The position numbers and the translations under genes were made by a program. Positions 11,905 to 22,021 of a DNA stretch of 64,000 nt are shown piece after piece (position 1 is the stretch's first letter; each line of letters opens with the position of its first letter). The notes under the pieces were generated by a model, which saw nothing but the letters and a program-made list of their open reading frames with translations, did no database searches and had not been told where the DNA came from. The stretch comes from Sapria himalayana (lineage: Eukaryota; Streptophyta; Magnoliopsida; Malpighiales; Rafflesiaceae), in the NCBI GenBank assembly GCA_029783825.1, contig JAREIK010002645.1, forward strand, positions 434,001 to 498,000. The letters are read 5' to 3'.

Positions 11905-13190
11905 TATGACTATGCATCATCTTATGAACATGATTCTTAATGATTCAGACTCGAATGATGAATTGGAGATTATAATAATTTGTGCTATTGAAATATATGA
12001 ACTCAATAGTGAGGAAAGCTCTAGTGTAGGTCGTGGTTCTATCAAAGGTCATTCAGTAATTAATCAAAATTGAGTTCAAGGGCATGAAAAATTATTTCGA
12101 GATTATTTTGTTGTACCACCTATCAATCCCCCAAACTTATTTTGAAGAAGGTTTCAAATAAGTCAAACTCTTTTTCTTTGTATTTTATTGATGGTGGAAA
12201 TTATGACCGATATTTTGTTCAAAAAATTAATACTGCTGAAATTATTGGCTTGTCCTCTCTTCAAAAGATGACAGTCGCCATAAGGATGCTTGCTTATGGA
12301 GTTGCAACAGATGTTATTGATGATTATGTAATGATTGGCAAAAATACTGTAGTAGAAAGCTTTAAAAAATTTGTGAGAATGGTAGTGGCAATTTTTTCGG
12401 ATGAATTTCCCATGTCACCAAACAATGGTGACATTGCTAGATTATTATCAATATGTGCAAATCATGGATTTAATGGGATGTTGGGTAGCATTGATTGTAT
12501 GCATTGGAAATGGAAGAATTGTCCAACAATATGGAAAGGTATGTATTTTGGTCACATCAATGAACCAACGATAATTTTGGAAGCAGTCACTTTGTATGAT
12601 CTGTGGATTTGGCATGCCTTTTTTGGGTTACATAGATCTCATAATGATATCAACGTACTAAAATGTTCTTTTATTTTTGCTCTCCTTTCAAAAGGTCAGG
12701 CTCCTTCTGCTAAATTCTCAGTCAACGTGAATGATTATACAATGTGGTATTACCTTGCTGATGGAATATATCCAAAATGGGCAACATTTGTCAAAATAAT
12801 TCTATGTCCAAGAGGCAATAAACAAATTCATTTTGCAAAATCTCAAGAATCGGCAAGAAAGGATGTTGAGCGAGCATTTGGAGTGCTCCAGGCACGATTT
12901 TCTATTGCGTGTGGACTAGCTTGTTTTTGGAAACTTGATGTACTAAAAGATATTATGAAGGCATGCATAAAATTACATAACATGATTGTCGAAGATGATG
13001 GAACGATAATGAGTTAGACTTTACTTTTGATACAATGGATGAGCCTCCCACTGTCCCGGTCTTACCTAAATCGAGTTCAAAACTTCTTAAATTTATTAAT
13101 ACTCAACATTGTATTAGATATAAAGAAATTCATTCCAAACTCTAAGAAGACCTAGTCGAACATCAATGGAATATGCTTCGAAATGACTAG
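11905..13190 (+). pseudogene. PIF/Harbinger DDE transposase, disabled
   Basis: Encodes the nuclease of Harbinger elements (DDE_Tnp_4/plant transposon protein type), which cuts and joins the element ends at TTA-like targets. The N-terminal part reads GSIKGHSVINQN, stop at 12071, then VQGHEKLFRDYFVVPP and a second stop near 12142. A frameshift near 12185-12190 moves to the frame reading DGGNYDRYF and GLSSLQKMTVAIRMLAYG. The catalytic residues are present: D in GSIDCMHW, D in HNDINVL, E in VERAFGVLQARF. ACIKLHNMI follows, then a second frameshift near 13000 and the tail DEPPTVPVLPK and INTQHCIRYKEIHSKL, a third stop, EDLVEHQW and the end at 13190. The catalytic core is thus one uninterrupted stretch of about 290 codons while both ends are broken. 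The start at ATG 11905 is a guess. Confidence 0.85.
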
Positions 13191-13273
13191 GCACTACTTG
13201 AGCAAATATTTTTATATTACTTGTACCATTATAAAAATTCAGCGTGCATTTATAAATTTGTATATAAAAAAGA

Positions 13274-14379
13274 TTACATATTCTTTCCCAATATTTCCAT
13301 TTGGTAGTTTTTATAATATTCAGTTTGCAACTTTGACATGCAACTCGTATCCATCGATATTATACGATCTTCCTCTTTCATTTGCGTAAATTTCATTTTA
13401 TCTATCTCATGATGCAGACATTGCTCTTCTTGTTATAGATGTTGCTCCTATTGTTGTAGACGTTGCTCCTCTTGTTTTAGTCGTTGATCTTCTTGTTTTA
13501 GAAGTTGTTGATCTTGAAAATAAGATTTTTCTATCATTACGAATTTCTTCTCATTCACTACTTTTTTCTCTTCCTGCATAACAACTAAAAGATTTAAAAG
13601 TTCAAGTTTTTTGGCATCACCTCCAACTTCATTGCTCTTATTATTTTGTAGTCGCGCTTTCTCAGCTTTCCTACCCAGTAGTTTGTCTAAGGATCTATAT
13701 GGCCCTCCTTCACCTCCACAATTTTCAGAGACTAATGTAGAAGGCAAAGAGCTGCGAGGAGTATCATAATGTTCAATTTTTTTCTTCTTTGCTTGAGATT
13801 CCTACATCCATTTTGGTTGATACCTTAATTCATTTCAACAATGTTCAAATGGAAAAGAAGATTTATAGAGTTCCTTGTACAAGTTTTTGGCATCACATAT
13901 CTATTTGAAAAGAAAATATTCATTATCATTTCAAATAAAAAAAATAACTTTGCAATTTAACGTTATCTCTAACCTTGTCATTTCTCTGTTAACTCACTTT
14001 GATTAAGTCTTTCTATCTTTGCAAAATACCCACAAAATTTATTGGTGGCAAGCTAAATTGTCGACCAACGATTCATCAAAGAATTTTGACTACGAATTGG
14101 GCATCCCTTTGCCTTGTATTGCTTGAAGAACTCACAAACTCTTTGCCAATATGTCTTAGACATTTGCTCAGTTCCTTGTACGACATCCAAACTAATATTA
14201 AGTCACACTGAGATTATTATAATGTCTTACTCTGAGATAAAATTACCACCTCTTTGTTTTTTGGTGGTGGAATCTACTTGAGTAGACTTTGAAGAAGATA
14301 AACATATAACTTCATCTTCTAAATGTAATCCATCATTTAATAGATCGGCGATGTATGCTCTATGCTGGAATGGATCCAT
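13274..14379 (-). pseudogene. PIF/Harbinger ORF1 (Myb/SANT-like protein), disabled
   Basis: Partner protein of PIF transposases with a trihelix/Myb-like DNA-binding domain, needed for transposition in this superfamily. From ATG 14379 one frame reads MDPFQHRAYIADLLNDG, then KKQRGGNFISE, stop, DIIIISV, stop, LNISLDVVQGTEQ, YWQRVCEFFKQY, SLMNRWSTI, stop, LATNKFCGYFA. An intron of about 70 bases (about 13990-13918, GTTAGA to AAATAG) precedes DAKNLYKELYKSSFPFEHC, stop, NELRYQPKWM, stop. Then come LLGRKAEKAR and a long charged coiled-coil tail (EEKKVVNEKKF, repeated QRLKQEEQ) ending with EEDRIISMDTS. At least eight nonsense codons are present. Several fit W or Q codons changed by C-to-T or G-to-A. 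The family match is by the motif order R-G-x-N-F, N-I-S-L-D, L-M-N-R-W, N-K-F-C-G-Y. Confidence 0.8.
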
Positions 14380-14581
14380 TTAGATGGCTTGTTTGCGCTT
14401 TCAAATAAAAAATATTAGTTAGAATAATCTAAAAAAACACAAAGTTTATATAAATAAAGAAACACGTTAAAATAAATACAAAAACTATTTAATCATATTA
14501 ATCAAAATCATTATAGAAATGAAAAACTAAAATAAGCAACACATAATCTTTTCTGCTAAGTATAAAATAAGCAACACATAA

Positions 14582-14711
14582 TCTCACACACTTTTACACA
14601 CATACACAATCACACACACAAGCACACAAACAAGCACACACACAAGAACACACATAAGTACACATACAATCACACACAGAAAAACATAGACACAACACAC
14701 ACACACACACA
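14582..14711. repeat. AC-rich microsatellite region
   Basis: Interrupted CACA repeats on the right side of the PIF element, paralogous with 10854-10898. Confidence 0.65.
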
Positions 14712-15375
14712 CTACTGATATATAATTTATATATTTCAAGGAAATATTCATCATTTATACTTAAATTAAACTAGATAAATATTTGACCTGAATCAAAAAC
14801 TAAAATTTATGTTTAGGAAAAATAAGATGAATTTAAAAAACAAACAAAAAAAAAGTTTAATAATTATATTCTGTTGCACACACAAGCACACAATTCTTTT
14901 TTTCGTGGAACGAAAATATGTTTTTGGTAATATTTTTTTTTCCTTGCTTTAAATTTTATTTTCGAGCAACGAATCAAGTTACTGAAACATGAATATCGAA
15001 GATAAAATTGGAAATACTATTCAAAACATAAGAAAATTATAAGAGATATAACGCCAAAATGAAAGAAACATTCCGAAACATATTCTTTTTGCCAAAATAA
15101 AAATTACACCAACATTCAAATGCTAAACAAACGAGACCATTCTTGGTTGTGCTTTAAAAAAATGAAGATTACTTGAATTTTGGTTATTGTTCAAAAAAAA
15201 ACGCCAAAAATGATGCGTCTGGCGAGGAAGGAAGACTCGCTATTTCTAGCAAGTGATTTGGGCGAAATTTAAAATAGCTAGCCAGTGGGCGAGGCTATTG
15301 GAGATTGATTTTGAAAAAATTCTCGCTAAAATCACTAAACAGAGGCGTTTAGCGAACCTCTTGGAGATGCTCTTA

Positions 15376-15741
15376 GAGCATCTCCAATGAGCTCGCTAAA
15401 AATGATATTTTTGATATTTTGTTAAGTGTGGTTAGAAAATTATAGATCCAACAAGCTCACTATCCCGCTCACGTTTTTGCCCCCTGACTTCTCGCTCAAC
15501 AAATGTAGCGAGCATTTATCGCTCAGCAAATCACATTTTTCCTAAAAAATTATTGGTCGTCTTCGATATCCATTGGTTCCAGTGACACCGGCAGCAACAA
15601 AATTCCAACGTCACACCACACCTCTGATATTTTACTGAGCTTGGTTGGAGTAAATTTTGAAGTGTTGCTAGCTAAAATACTGAATTGAATATTTAAATAT
15701 ATTTTAATTAGTTATTTTGTTGAGTGGGGTTGGAGATGCTT
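15376..15741. mobile_element. Tourist-like MITE, 366 bp
   Basis: Starts GAGCATCTCCAA at 15376 and ends TTGGAGATGCTT at 15741. Flanked by TTA at 15373-15375 (shared with the PIF element's right flank) and TTA at 15742-15744. No coding capacity. The ends are those of the neighbouring PIF element, so it was probably mobilised by a related transposase and inserted at, or next to, the same TTA. Confidence 0.75.
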
Positions 15742-15769
15742 TTATTCCCACAGACTCAACTCAAAATAT

Positions 15770-16120
15770 TTCTCGACCTAGATTCCTAGGTGACCCTATC
15801 CGAGTGTTGATCAACCTACCCACTACCGGGCATACTCATGTTGTCTGTTTTACCCATTACGACACACAATTTTACACATAGGTCAAGGACATAATATACT
15901 TTTATTCTATTATGTGAATTATAGGATTTGGATTCAAATCTTAAGGACGCAATATGGGAGGCAAAGTGAACAATATGAGCATGTACTATGTCGCGTCCCT
16001 AATCCGTATGTAAAATTATTGATCATGATGGGCAAAATGGACAAAATAAGCATGCTTGGTAAAAAGTTGGGCAACCAGTTAACACTTAAGTGAGCTACCC
16101 GAGGACTAAGGTTTAGTGGG
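15770..16120. mobile_element. Foldback MITE-like inverted repeat
   Basis: The left arm (about 15770-15905) and right arm (about 15985-16120) are diverged inverted copies. Paired pieces include GTGTTGATCAACCTACCCA with the complement of TGGGCAACCAGTTAACAC, and TTTTACCCAT with ATGGGCAAAA. Precise ends and target duplication are not resolved, so the superfamily is unknown. Confidence 0.55.
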
Positions 16121-16438
16121 GTCTACCATTTGTTATAGACAATATGATTGATAAAGATAATTACTAAACAAAGTTTTATACATAAGTCAATACTTATTTT
16201 GGTCTCTCATGTCGTATCCACTAGTACTTGAACCCGAGACCTAGGATTCATATAAGATAGTTAAGGTATTGGGTTAAATTATGGGGATGCTACATATGAG
16301 GCATAAAATAAGGCATAAATTATGGGGATGCTACATATGGACTAAGGTCTTAGTCCATTGTAGGAAGTGAGAAAAATATGGATATGTCCGATGGGGTTTG
16401 GCAGTTGATTAATATAACATGTAGCATGGGGACTGAGG

Positions 16439-16821
16439 CAGAGGTGTCAAACGGATTGGGTCAGCCTAGCACAGCATGGGCATGGCATGTTACATACTTA
16501 CATTACAGTGCTCTGGCCCATCATGTCATGCCGACATGTGGGCACGGCACATGACCATGCACCAAAATGCTCAATACGTGCCGATGCTCGATAAGCGAGG
16601 CTCGCCGAGGTCCAAAAGAGCGAAAATGCGCAGCAGCGCAGCAGCGTACTGCCAAAACCCTAATTTTTTTAAAAAAATTATGGTTTTGTCCGATCCGAAC
16701 CATATCAAACCCGGTGATTTTAGGCCATGGGTCCGTGCCGAGCCAGGCACGGCACGGTAGCCCTGTTGGGTGGCCTAAAATCGGGCCAAGCTATGCTAGG
16801 CGAGCCCTTTTAACACCTCTA
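16439..16821. mobile_element. hAT-type MITE, 383 bp
   Basis: The ends are CAGAGGTGTCAAACGG and CCCTTTTAACACCTCTA, and the perfect 8-bp target duplication GACTGAGG lies at 16431-16438 and 16822-16829. The GC-rich interior is closely related to the element at 42690-43046 (shared GCCAAAACCCTAATTT, the AGCGAGGCTC region, GGTCCGTGCCG), so they form one MITE family. Open frames inside are by-products of the GC-rich sequence. Confidence 0.88.
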
Positions 16822-17645
16822 GACTGAGGAGGTCTATGTGGTCTGAAGATGTTACGTCAGCTACACAAATTATTAATTAACTAATTTTGTATATGAAATT
16901 CATTTTTTTATAATATAATTAAATTTTATACAACAATAGAATATGATTTAATTAAATCTATATAAATTAAAAATATATCTAAATTAAATAAGAGGGGGAT
17001 ATGGTCCCAAGCTAGACCTCATGCTTAAATTAAACATAAATAAATTGAAACCCTCTCTAGATTAAACATTGTCTCCCAATCCTATCATGTTTAGTCTAAT
17101 CTTATAAACAAGTAATTCAATTTGAACGATCATATTAATATGTTATAATCTGACCATCTAACATAAATAGGTTAAGTATGGTGTCGTTTGGGATTGAGAC
17201 ATCTTCCTGCCTGACGGATGAGATCTTTTGCAACCCGATAGAGTCTCGCATGAGCACATTGGAAGACCTAATCAAGTTGATTTAGCATGAGATAATTTTG
17301 ATGCGAAGAAGAAATGATATTGCAACATTATTACAATATTATGTTGAGTCTTATTTCATTAAAATTATCAACTCTCATAAAAATTATATTCTTCAAAAAA
17401 ACTAAAAATTTTGAGGAAAACAAAAGAATATTAATAGCTAGGATTTGATTTTAGAAAAAGTATCTTTATTTCATAGAAATAAAACATTAATGTTCCCAAG
17501 ATGCATGACTATTAAAGTAGAATCTCTCTTAAGAAAATATTTTATTATTATTATTATTATTCATTTTTTATTATTTTCTTCTACTTCAAGAATTCAGTTG
17601 ACTAACATAAGAAAATGTTTTGACAAATTTCATCTAATTCTTGGA

Positions 17646-17648
17646 TAC

Positions 17649-17690
<42 letters not shown>
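17646..17690. repeat. ACAT/AT microsatellite
   Basis: Three ACAT units followed by about 16 AT units. Confidence 0.9.
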
Positions 17691-17694
<4 letters not shown>

Positions 17695-17823
17695 TAGTGG
17701 GTGATGATCTAACATGACTAAAAATATATACTTTATACGTACAAACCATCAACTAACTAGCACATGCACTTTTTAGACAATAAAAAATATCAACTTACAA
17801 GGATTGCATTTGTGTGTACTTGC

Positions 17824-17862
17824 ATGTGTGTGTGTGTGTGTGTGTGTGTGTTTGTGTGTGTT
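17824..17862. repeat. TG microsatellite
   Basis: About 18 TG units with one TTTG interruption. Confidence 0.9.
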
Positions 17863-19418
17863 AAATATAAAGTGATTCATCATGGTTAAATTATTCTAAA
17901 TAAGTTGAATTGAGATTATGATTGACAAATAATTTTTTTTGGGTTAAATTTTTATAAATTTATCAAATAATTATTGAGGTTATTAATGTGTTGAAGCCCT
18001 TTTTTTTTTCAATTCCATTGAACTATAAACGATATTTACTAAATAATCAAAAATCATTTTAAAGTGGCAGATGAATTTCATCATTTTATTCGAAACACGA
18101 ATAGGTTAATTAATTAACTTACTCTCTTTTTAACTCTTTACCAAATGCAGTAGACTCCAAATGAATTTTCATAGAGTTTCACAAATACATTATGTAAGAA
18201 ATGTGTGTTTTAACAATCCCCAGGATTCCAAAAACTACACCATATCAATGTATTATATAATTTTCACAAAATGGTAGAATATAACCTCTTACACAAAGAT
18301 AATCTATTCAACTTAACTTAATATATTCCCACACACAAAAATATTCTATCTAAATTGGCATAATATAATTTCACACACTAAGATATTATGTCCAAGATAT
18401 AGGTGTAAATTAGTTTTCTTCATGCATGTAAGAGGAAAATATTTACTAGTGTCTATAGATTATTTGTTTCTGCCTAAGAGTTGTAAAAGGGTGGGGTTTT
18501 CTTACATATATCACTCATGCTGGAATATATCAAATGTGAATGAGGAGATAAAAAATATAATTTGGATTACACTCTCTGTTTGGGTTTTATGTAAAGAAAA
18601 GGCTGGGAGTTGGAAGCTGTATGAGAGTCTGGGGATATTCTATATATAAGGGTTATTTTCTATCTGTATGCATGGGCATATGGGCATATCTTGGGATTTT
18701 CTATTTAATGCATGCTACAAGAAGTACTATATAATTATCAAACTGATTAGTAAGGATATGATAGGGTAGAAAACTGACCTAATATGAAAATAATGTGTTG
18801 GAATATAAGGGATTTTAACTTCTCTATTAAGCACAAAGAGATTCTCAGACTCTTTGGTGCCCATCAAATCGATATCTTTGCGATCATAGAGGCCACGCTA
18901 AACTATGAATAGGTGGCGTGACTTATGAAAATAAAGTTCAAAAGGTTTAGTGTCCTTGATAATTTTTTCTATCATAGGAATGGCAGAAGTCTAATCTTGT
19001 GGAACAATCAAACCACATACATAAAACTCCTCTCTTGTACGTCTCAACATGTTTATCTACAAGTTAAGGACAAAGAGAAGGGAATAATTTTTAGACTGTT
19101 AATCATATATAGATTATACTATCATTAGTAGAAGACCCCTATGGAAAAGTCAAATAGAAGAAAGAAAGTTATAATTTTTCCCATTGGCTAAAATGAGTGG
19201 TTTTAATCCCCCTCTCTCTAGATTAGATATAGTAGAATGAAGAATTATAACAAATTATGAGTGTCATGATATACTTGAATGCATGTCTCCTCTAAACTTA
19301 GAAGACCTACCCTCCTTGGAAAACTACTACTCATGGATAAATGGTAGAATTTCTAGCAAAATTGATAGAGCAATGGTTAATAATGAGTGGGCAAACTTGC
19401 GGTTAGACAGCCACACAA

Positions 19419-19736
19419 TTTTTTTTTTTTTGATAAGTAAAAACTGCACTATCAAAAATCTTTACAATCTATGGCATAGGCAGCAACTTGTGCTCCTTGT
19501 GAAAAATAATATACATCTCCGTTTTGATTTCCTTAACTAAAGAATCTGCATTCGTGGCTTTTGCTTCATAATATCGCCTGTTCCTCTCTTTCAATATGTG
19601 ATAAACAACCGCAGCAAATGTGGCTTTCCGGAGATTATTCTCCACTGTGTTGGCTTTATACATCTTTTTTAGGATTCGGAACCCCATTGGTAGGGTAAGG
19701 ATGTCGCCTTCAATCGTAGCCCATGATTGTAATACT
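19419..19736 (-). pseudogene. 5'-truncated LINE 3' end with ORF2 C-terminus
   Basis: The open frame 19687-19469 reads FRILKKMYKANTVENNLRK, FAAVVYHILKERNRRYYEAK and VKEIKTEMYIIF. This matches the C-terminal tail of plant L1 ORF2 proteins (A-x-V-Y-x-I-W-K-E-R-N). It is followed by a short 3' UTR, TTTTTACTTATC and about 12 A. It is less mutated than the surrounding LINE, so it is younger. Confidence 0.78.
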
Positions 19737-19951
19737 TCAAAAACTAAGGTTTTTGGGTAAGCTTTTTATAGTGACTGATCCCACCGCTTGCGCGGCCCCA
19801 TACCCTAGAAACCCTCAATTTGCCCAGCCCCTAGAGAGTTTTTTGGGAGGCACAGTTCCACATACGCAAAATGTAGGATTTGAACCCGTGTCCTCTTCCC
19901 CTCCCCGGGAGTACCTCAACCTTAGCCACTAGGACAAAGACATCATTTGGT
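19737..19951 (-). mobile_element. tRNA-derived SINE unit 1
   Basis: The minus strand has an A-box-like TAGTGGCTAAGG (19931-19920) and a B-box-like GGTTCAAATCC (19886-19876), the internal Pol III promoter of tRNA-type SINEs. A body containing GGGGCCGCGCAAGCGGTGGG and CTATAAAAAGC follows. It ends in ACCCAAAAACC, directly joined to the LINE fragment without its own A tail. Confidence 0.7.
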
Positions 19952-20162
19952 TAAACAAAGCTTTTGGGTAAGCTTTTTATAGTGACTGGCCCCACCGCTT
20001 GCACGGCCCCATACCCTAGAAACCCTCAATTGACCCAGCCCCTTGAGAGTTTTTTGGGAGGCACAGTTCCACATACGCAGAGTGTAGGATTTGAACCCGT
20101 GTCCTCTTCCCCTCCCCTAGAGTACCTCTGTCTTAGCCACTAGGACAAAGACATCATTTGGT
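19952..20162 (-). mobile_element. tRNA-derived SINE unit 2
   Basis: Second copy of the same unit, same orientation, with A box (20142-20131) and B box (20097-20087). It is nearly identical to unit 1 with scattered base changes (for example CAGTCAC flanks GGCC rather than GATC). Its 5' end abuts the right 19-bp duplication. Confidence 0.7.
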
Positions 20163-21167
20163 CGGTTAGACAGCCACACAAGATTACTTATCCCGTGGAC
20201 TTTCTCGGACCACTATCTGATGTTAATGAATACTAAAGCTGGATAGAAGTATATTCAATTTTTGTAACATGTGGCTCTCTCACAAAGAGTTCACACCTAC
20301 ATTACTAAAGACATGGAAAGAAAATATTAGAGGGTCAAATATGTTCCAGAAAGTTACAAAGTTAAAAAATCTAAAGTAACCCCTAAAAAAGCTGAATGAA
20401 AAATACTTTGCGCATATTAGCGTAAGGGTATCTTTCACCAGATATGTTGTTCATAAAATCCAAATAGAGATTCTAAAATGCCCAAACCAAGTTCTTAAAG
20501 AAGAAGAAGTCTCCCTCAAAATTAAACTAAGGAAACTAGAAGAAGTCTAGTTAACTTTTCTATAGCAAAAAGCTAAAATCAACTATGATAAGCAAAGTGA
20601 TAGATGTACTAAGTTCTTCCATGCCCTTATGAATTCTAAGATGCAAAATTTTAAATAATAACTGTCTTTAGAGAGGATGGGAGTTACACCACTTCAAGAT
20701 ATAAAATAGCAAAGTATTTTGTCCAATACTACAGAAATCTACTAGACACATCATATGACATGGAGAGTATCAATACTTAAATCTTAGCTGATGGTATAAT
20801 ACTTAATAAATATGCTCATAATCTGCTCTTTTTATCATTGTCCTCTGAAGAAATAAACAATGCTCACTTCACTGTGGGTAGCTCCAAATCACCTAGGTTA
20901 GATGAATACATGGTGGAGTTCTATAAATCCTCTTGGAATTGCATCGGGAATAATGTAGTAATATTTATAAACAGCTTCTTCTACTCCGGAAGAATGTTAA
21001 AACAAATCAATCATGCATACATCACATTGATACCAAAATCCTCACACGCTTCAACCTTCAAAAGACTATAGGCCAATATCATGTTGTGACGTGATTTTAA
21101 AATCATAGCTAATTTTATAGTTTCGCGGCTGAAACTGATGTTGGGTGGCATAATAAATACTAAAAAT

Positions 21168-22020
21168 AAGATTATTACAAAAAATACTAAAATAACTCAT
21201 TAATATTAAAAAAAAAAGAATTATCTAAGAAAATTTGGTCATTTCCAATATTTATCTCTCAATACATTAGTTATGAAGTATAAGATTATCCAAATAAAAA
21301 GAGAAAAAAAATTATGGAATAACTATGATTAACTATATAAAGTGAAAGTAAATATTCAATGATAAAAATATATATATTCAAAAGATAAGGATAATAAAAA
21401 TAAGGATGATAATATAAATATATAATAAAACGATGAACAATACAATTTAAAATTGAATTTTTAGCAAAAAAAAAAACTAAAATAACTACTATAGTTAATA
21501 AAATACTGAAGAATCATTTGAAATAGTTTGGCTATGTTAAATACAAACCTCCCGATACACAAATTGTTAAGGGTGAAAAAATTCAATTGAATAAGTAAAG
21601 ATAGAGCTAAGAAAAATTAGATTAGAATTATAAGCAATAATTTATAAACTAAATAATTTATAAAGTTAATCCTAAATAATTAATATAAAAATTTGCTGAT
21701 AAAGATAATAATAATTAATATTATTTTGCAAAATTTAAAACTTCGTAATTAACTTTATTTTAATATGTTATTTTTAATATTAGAAAACCTACTCTTAAGT
21801 ATTTGAAAATTGATCTCTAGACAATTTGAAAATTTTGAAATGCTTACAATTAGAATGCATATGAAAACTTCATATAATGTCTGCCAAAATAATATAAAAT
21901 CAGATTCAATCTGATTCATTTAAATATTTAAAAAACTAGTAAAATTGAAACTCAATATTCCTTAAGCTAGCTTCTTATTTTTATTAATAATTATATTCAT
22001 TATATGTGAATATAATGAAT
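21168..22020. repeat. Dispersed repeat A, copy 1
   Basis: Aligns by eye over its whole length with 61615-62520 in the same direction. Shared runs include AAGAATTATCTAAGAAAATT, AATATTTATCTCTCAATACA, AAACCTCCC and TCCTAAATAATTAA. No coding seen. It could be an LTR or other non-coding transposon part. Clear TG...CA ends and flanking duplications were not found. Confidence 0.75.
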
Positions 22021-22021
22021 A
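21994..22021. repeat. Hairpin-forming inverted repeat
   Basis: TATTCATTATAT, four bases, ATATAATGAATA: 12-bp perfect arms at the end of repeat A copy 1. The other copy (about 62505) lacks the second arm. Confidence 0.6.

Larger units (their letters stand above)
10563..15372. mobile_element. PIF/Harbinger transposon, 4.8 kb, both genes broken
   Basis: Perfect inverted ends GAGCATCTCC (10563-10572) and GGAGATGCTC (15363-15372), flanked by TTA on both sides (10560-10562 and 15373-15375), the superfamily's 3-bp target duplication. Inside are the two expected genes in convergent orientation: a DDE transposase on plus (11905-13190) and a Myb/SANT-like ORF1 on minus (14379-13274), their ends about 83 bases apart. 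Both carry several disabling mutations. The left 1.1 kb is rearranged, with an extra copy of terminal sequences and a long inverted repeat. Copies of AC-rich subterminal sequence occur at both sides (10854-10898 and 14582-14711). Confidence 0.85.
16830..18783. other. Intergenic AT-rich sequence with microsatellites
   Basis: No gene recognised. It includes an ACAT/AT repeat and a TG repeat. The part from about 18400 to 18783 is less AT-rich and lies directly 5' of the LINE ORF2 start, so it may be LINE leader or ORF1 remains, but no ORF1 motif was seen. Confidence 0.45.
19419..20162 (-). mobile_element. Composite SINE-SINE-LINE retro-insertion, 744 bp
   Basis: Inserted in the LINE remnant and flanked by a perfect 19-bp target duplication (19400-19418 and 20163-20181, starting CGGTTAGACAG). 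Read on the minus strand it is two tandem tRNA-like SINE units, then a LINE 3' fragment with an ORF2 C-terminal coding remnant, then TTTTTACTTATC and a poly-A tail. A single target duplication and a single A tail around all parts point to one insertion event. Confidence 0.8.
18784..21160 (+). pseudogene. L1-type LINE ORF2 remnant (endonuclease and start of reverse transcriptase)
   Basis: Plant L1-clade non-LTR retrotransposon. ORF2 starts at ATG 18784 with MCWNIRDFNFSIKHKEIL and IDIFAIIEATL, the W-N-x-R-G and E-T motifs of the AP endonuclease. NGRSLILWNN follows, then YYSWINGRISSKIDRAMVN (the W-x-N-G/S-R-I-D-R motif). An insertion splits it at 19400-20181. Beyond it come IPWTFSDHYLM (S-D-H motif), the linker MWLSHKEFTPTLLKTW and SNMFQKVTKLKNLK. 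The first reverse transcriptase block follows near 20838: EEINNAHFTVGSSKSPRLDE, then SGRMLKQINHAYITLIPKS. Numerous stops and frameshifts. It is lost after about 21160, where a dispersed repeat begins, so the catalytic ADD block is absent. Confidence 0.85.

Noticed and set aside
12142..13017. Harbinger transposase taken as a complete gene starting at 12142
   Set aside because: The codon there is TTG and the conserved N-terminal part (VQGHEKLFRDYF) lies upstream in another frame, so the frame is a piece of a broken gene.
19876..20142. tRNA-like A and B boxes
   Set aside because: They belong to SINE units; no cloverleaf or acceptor stem is present, so no tRNA gene is claimed.
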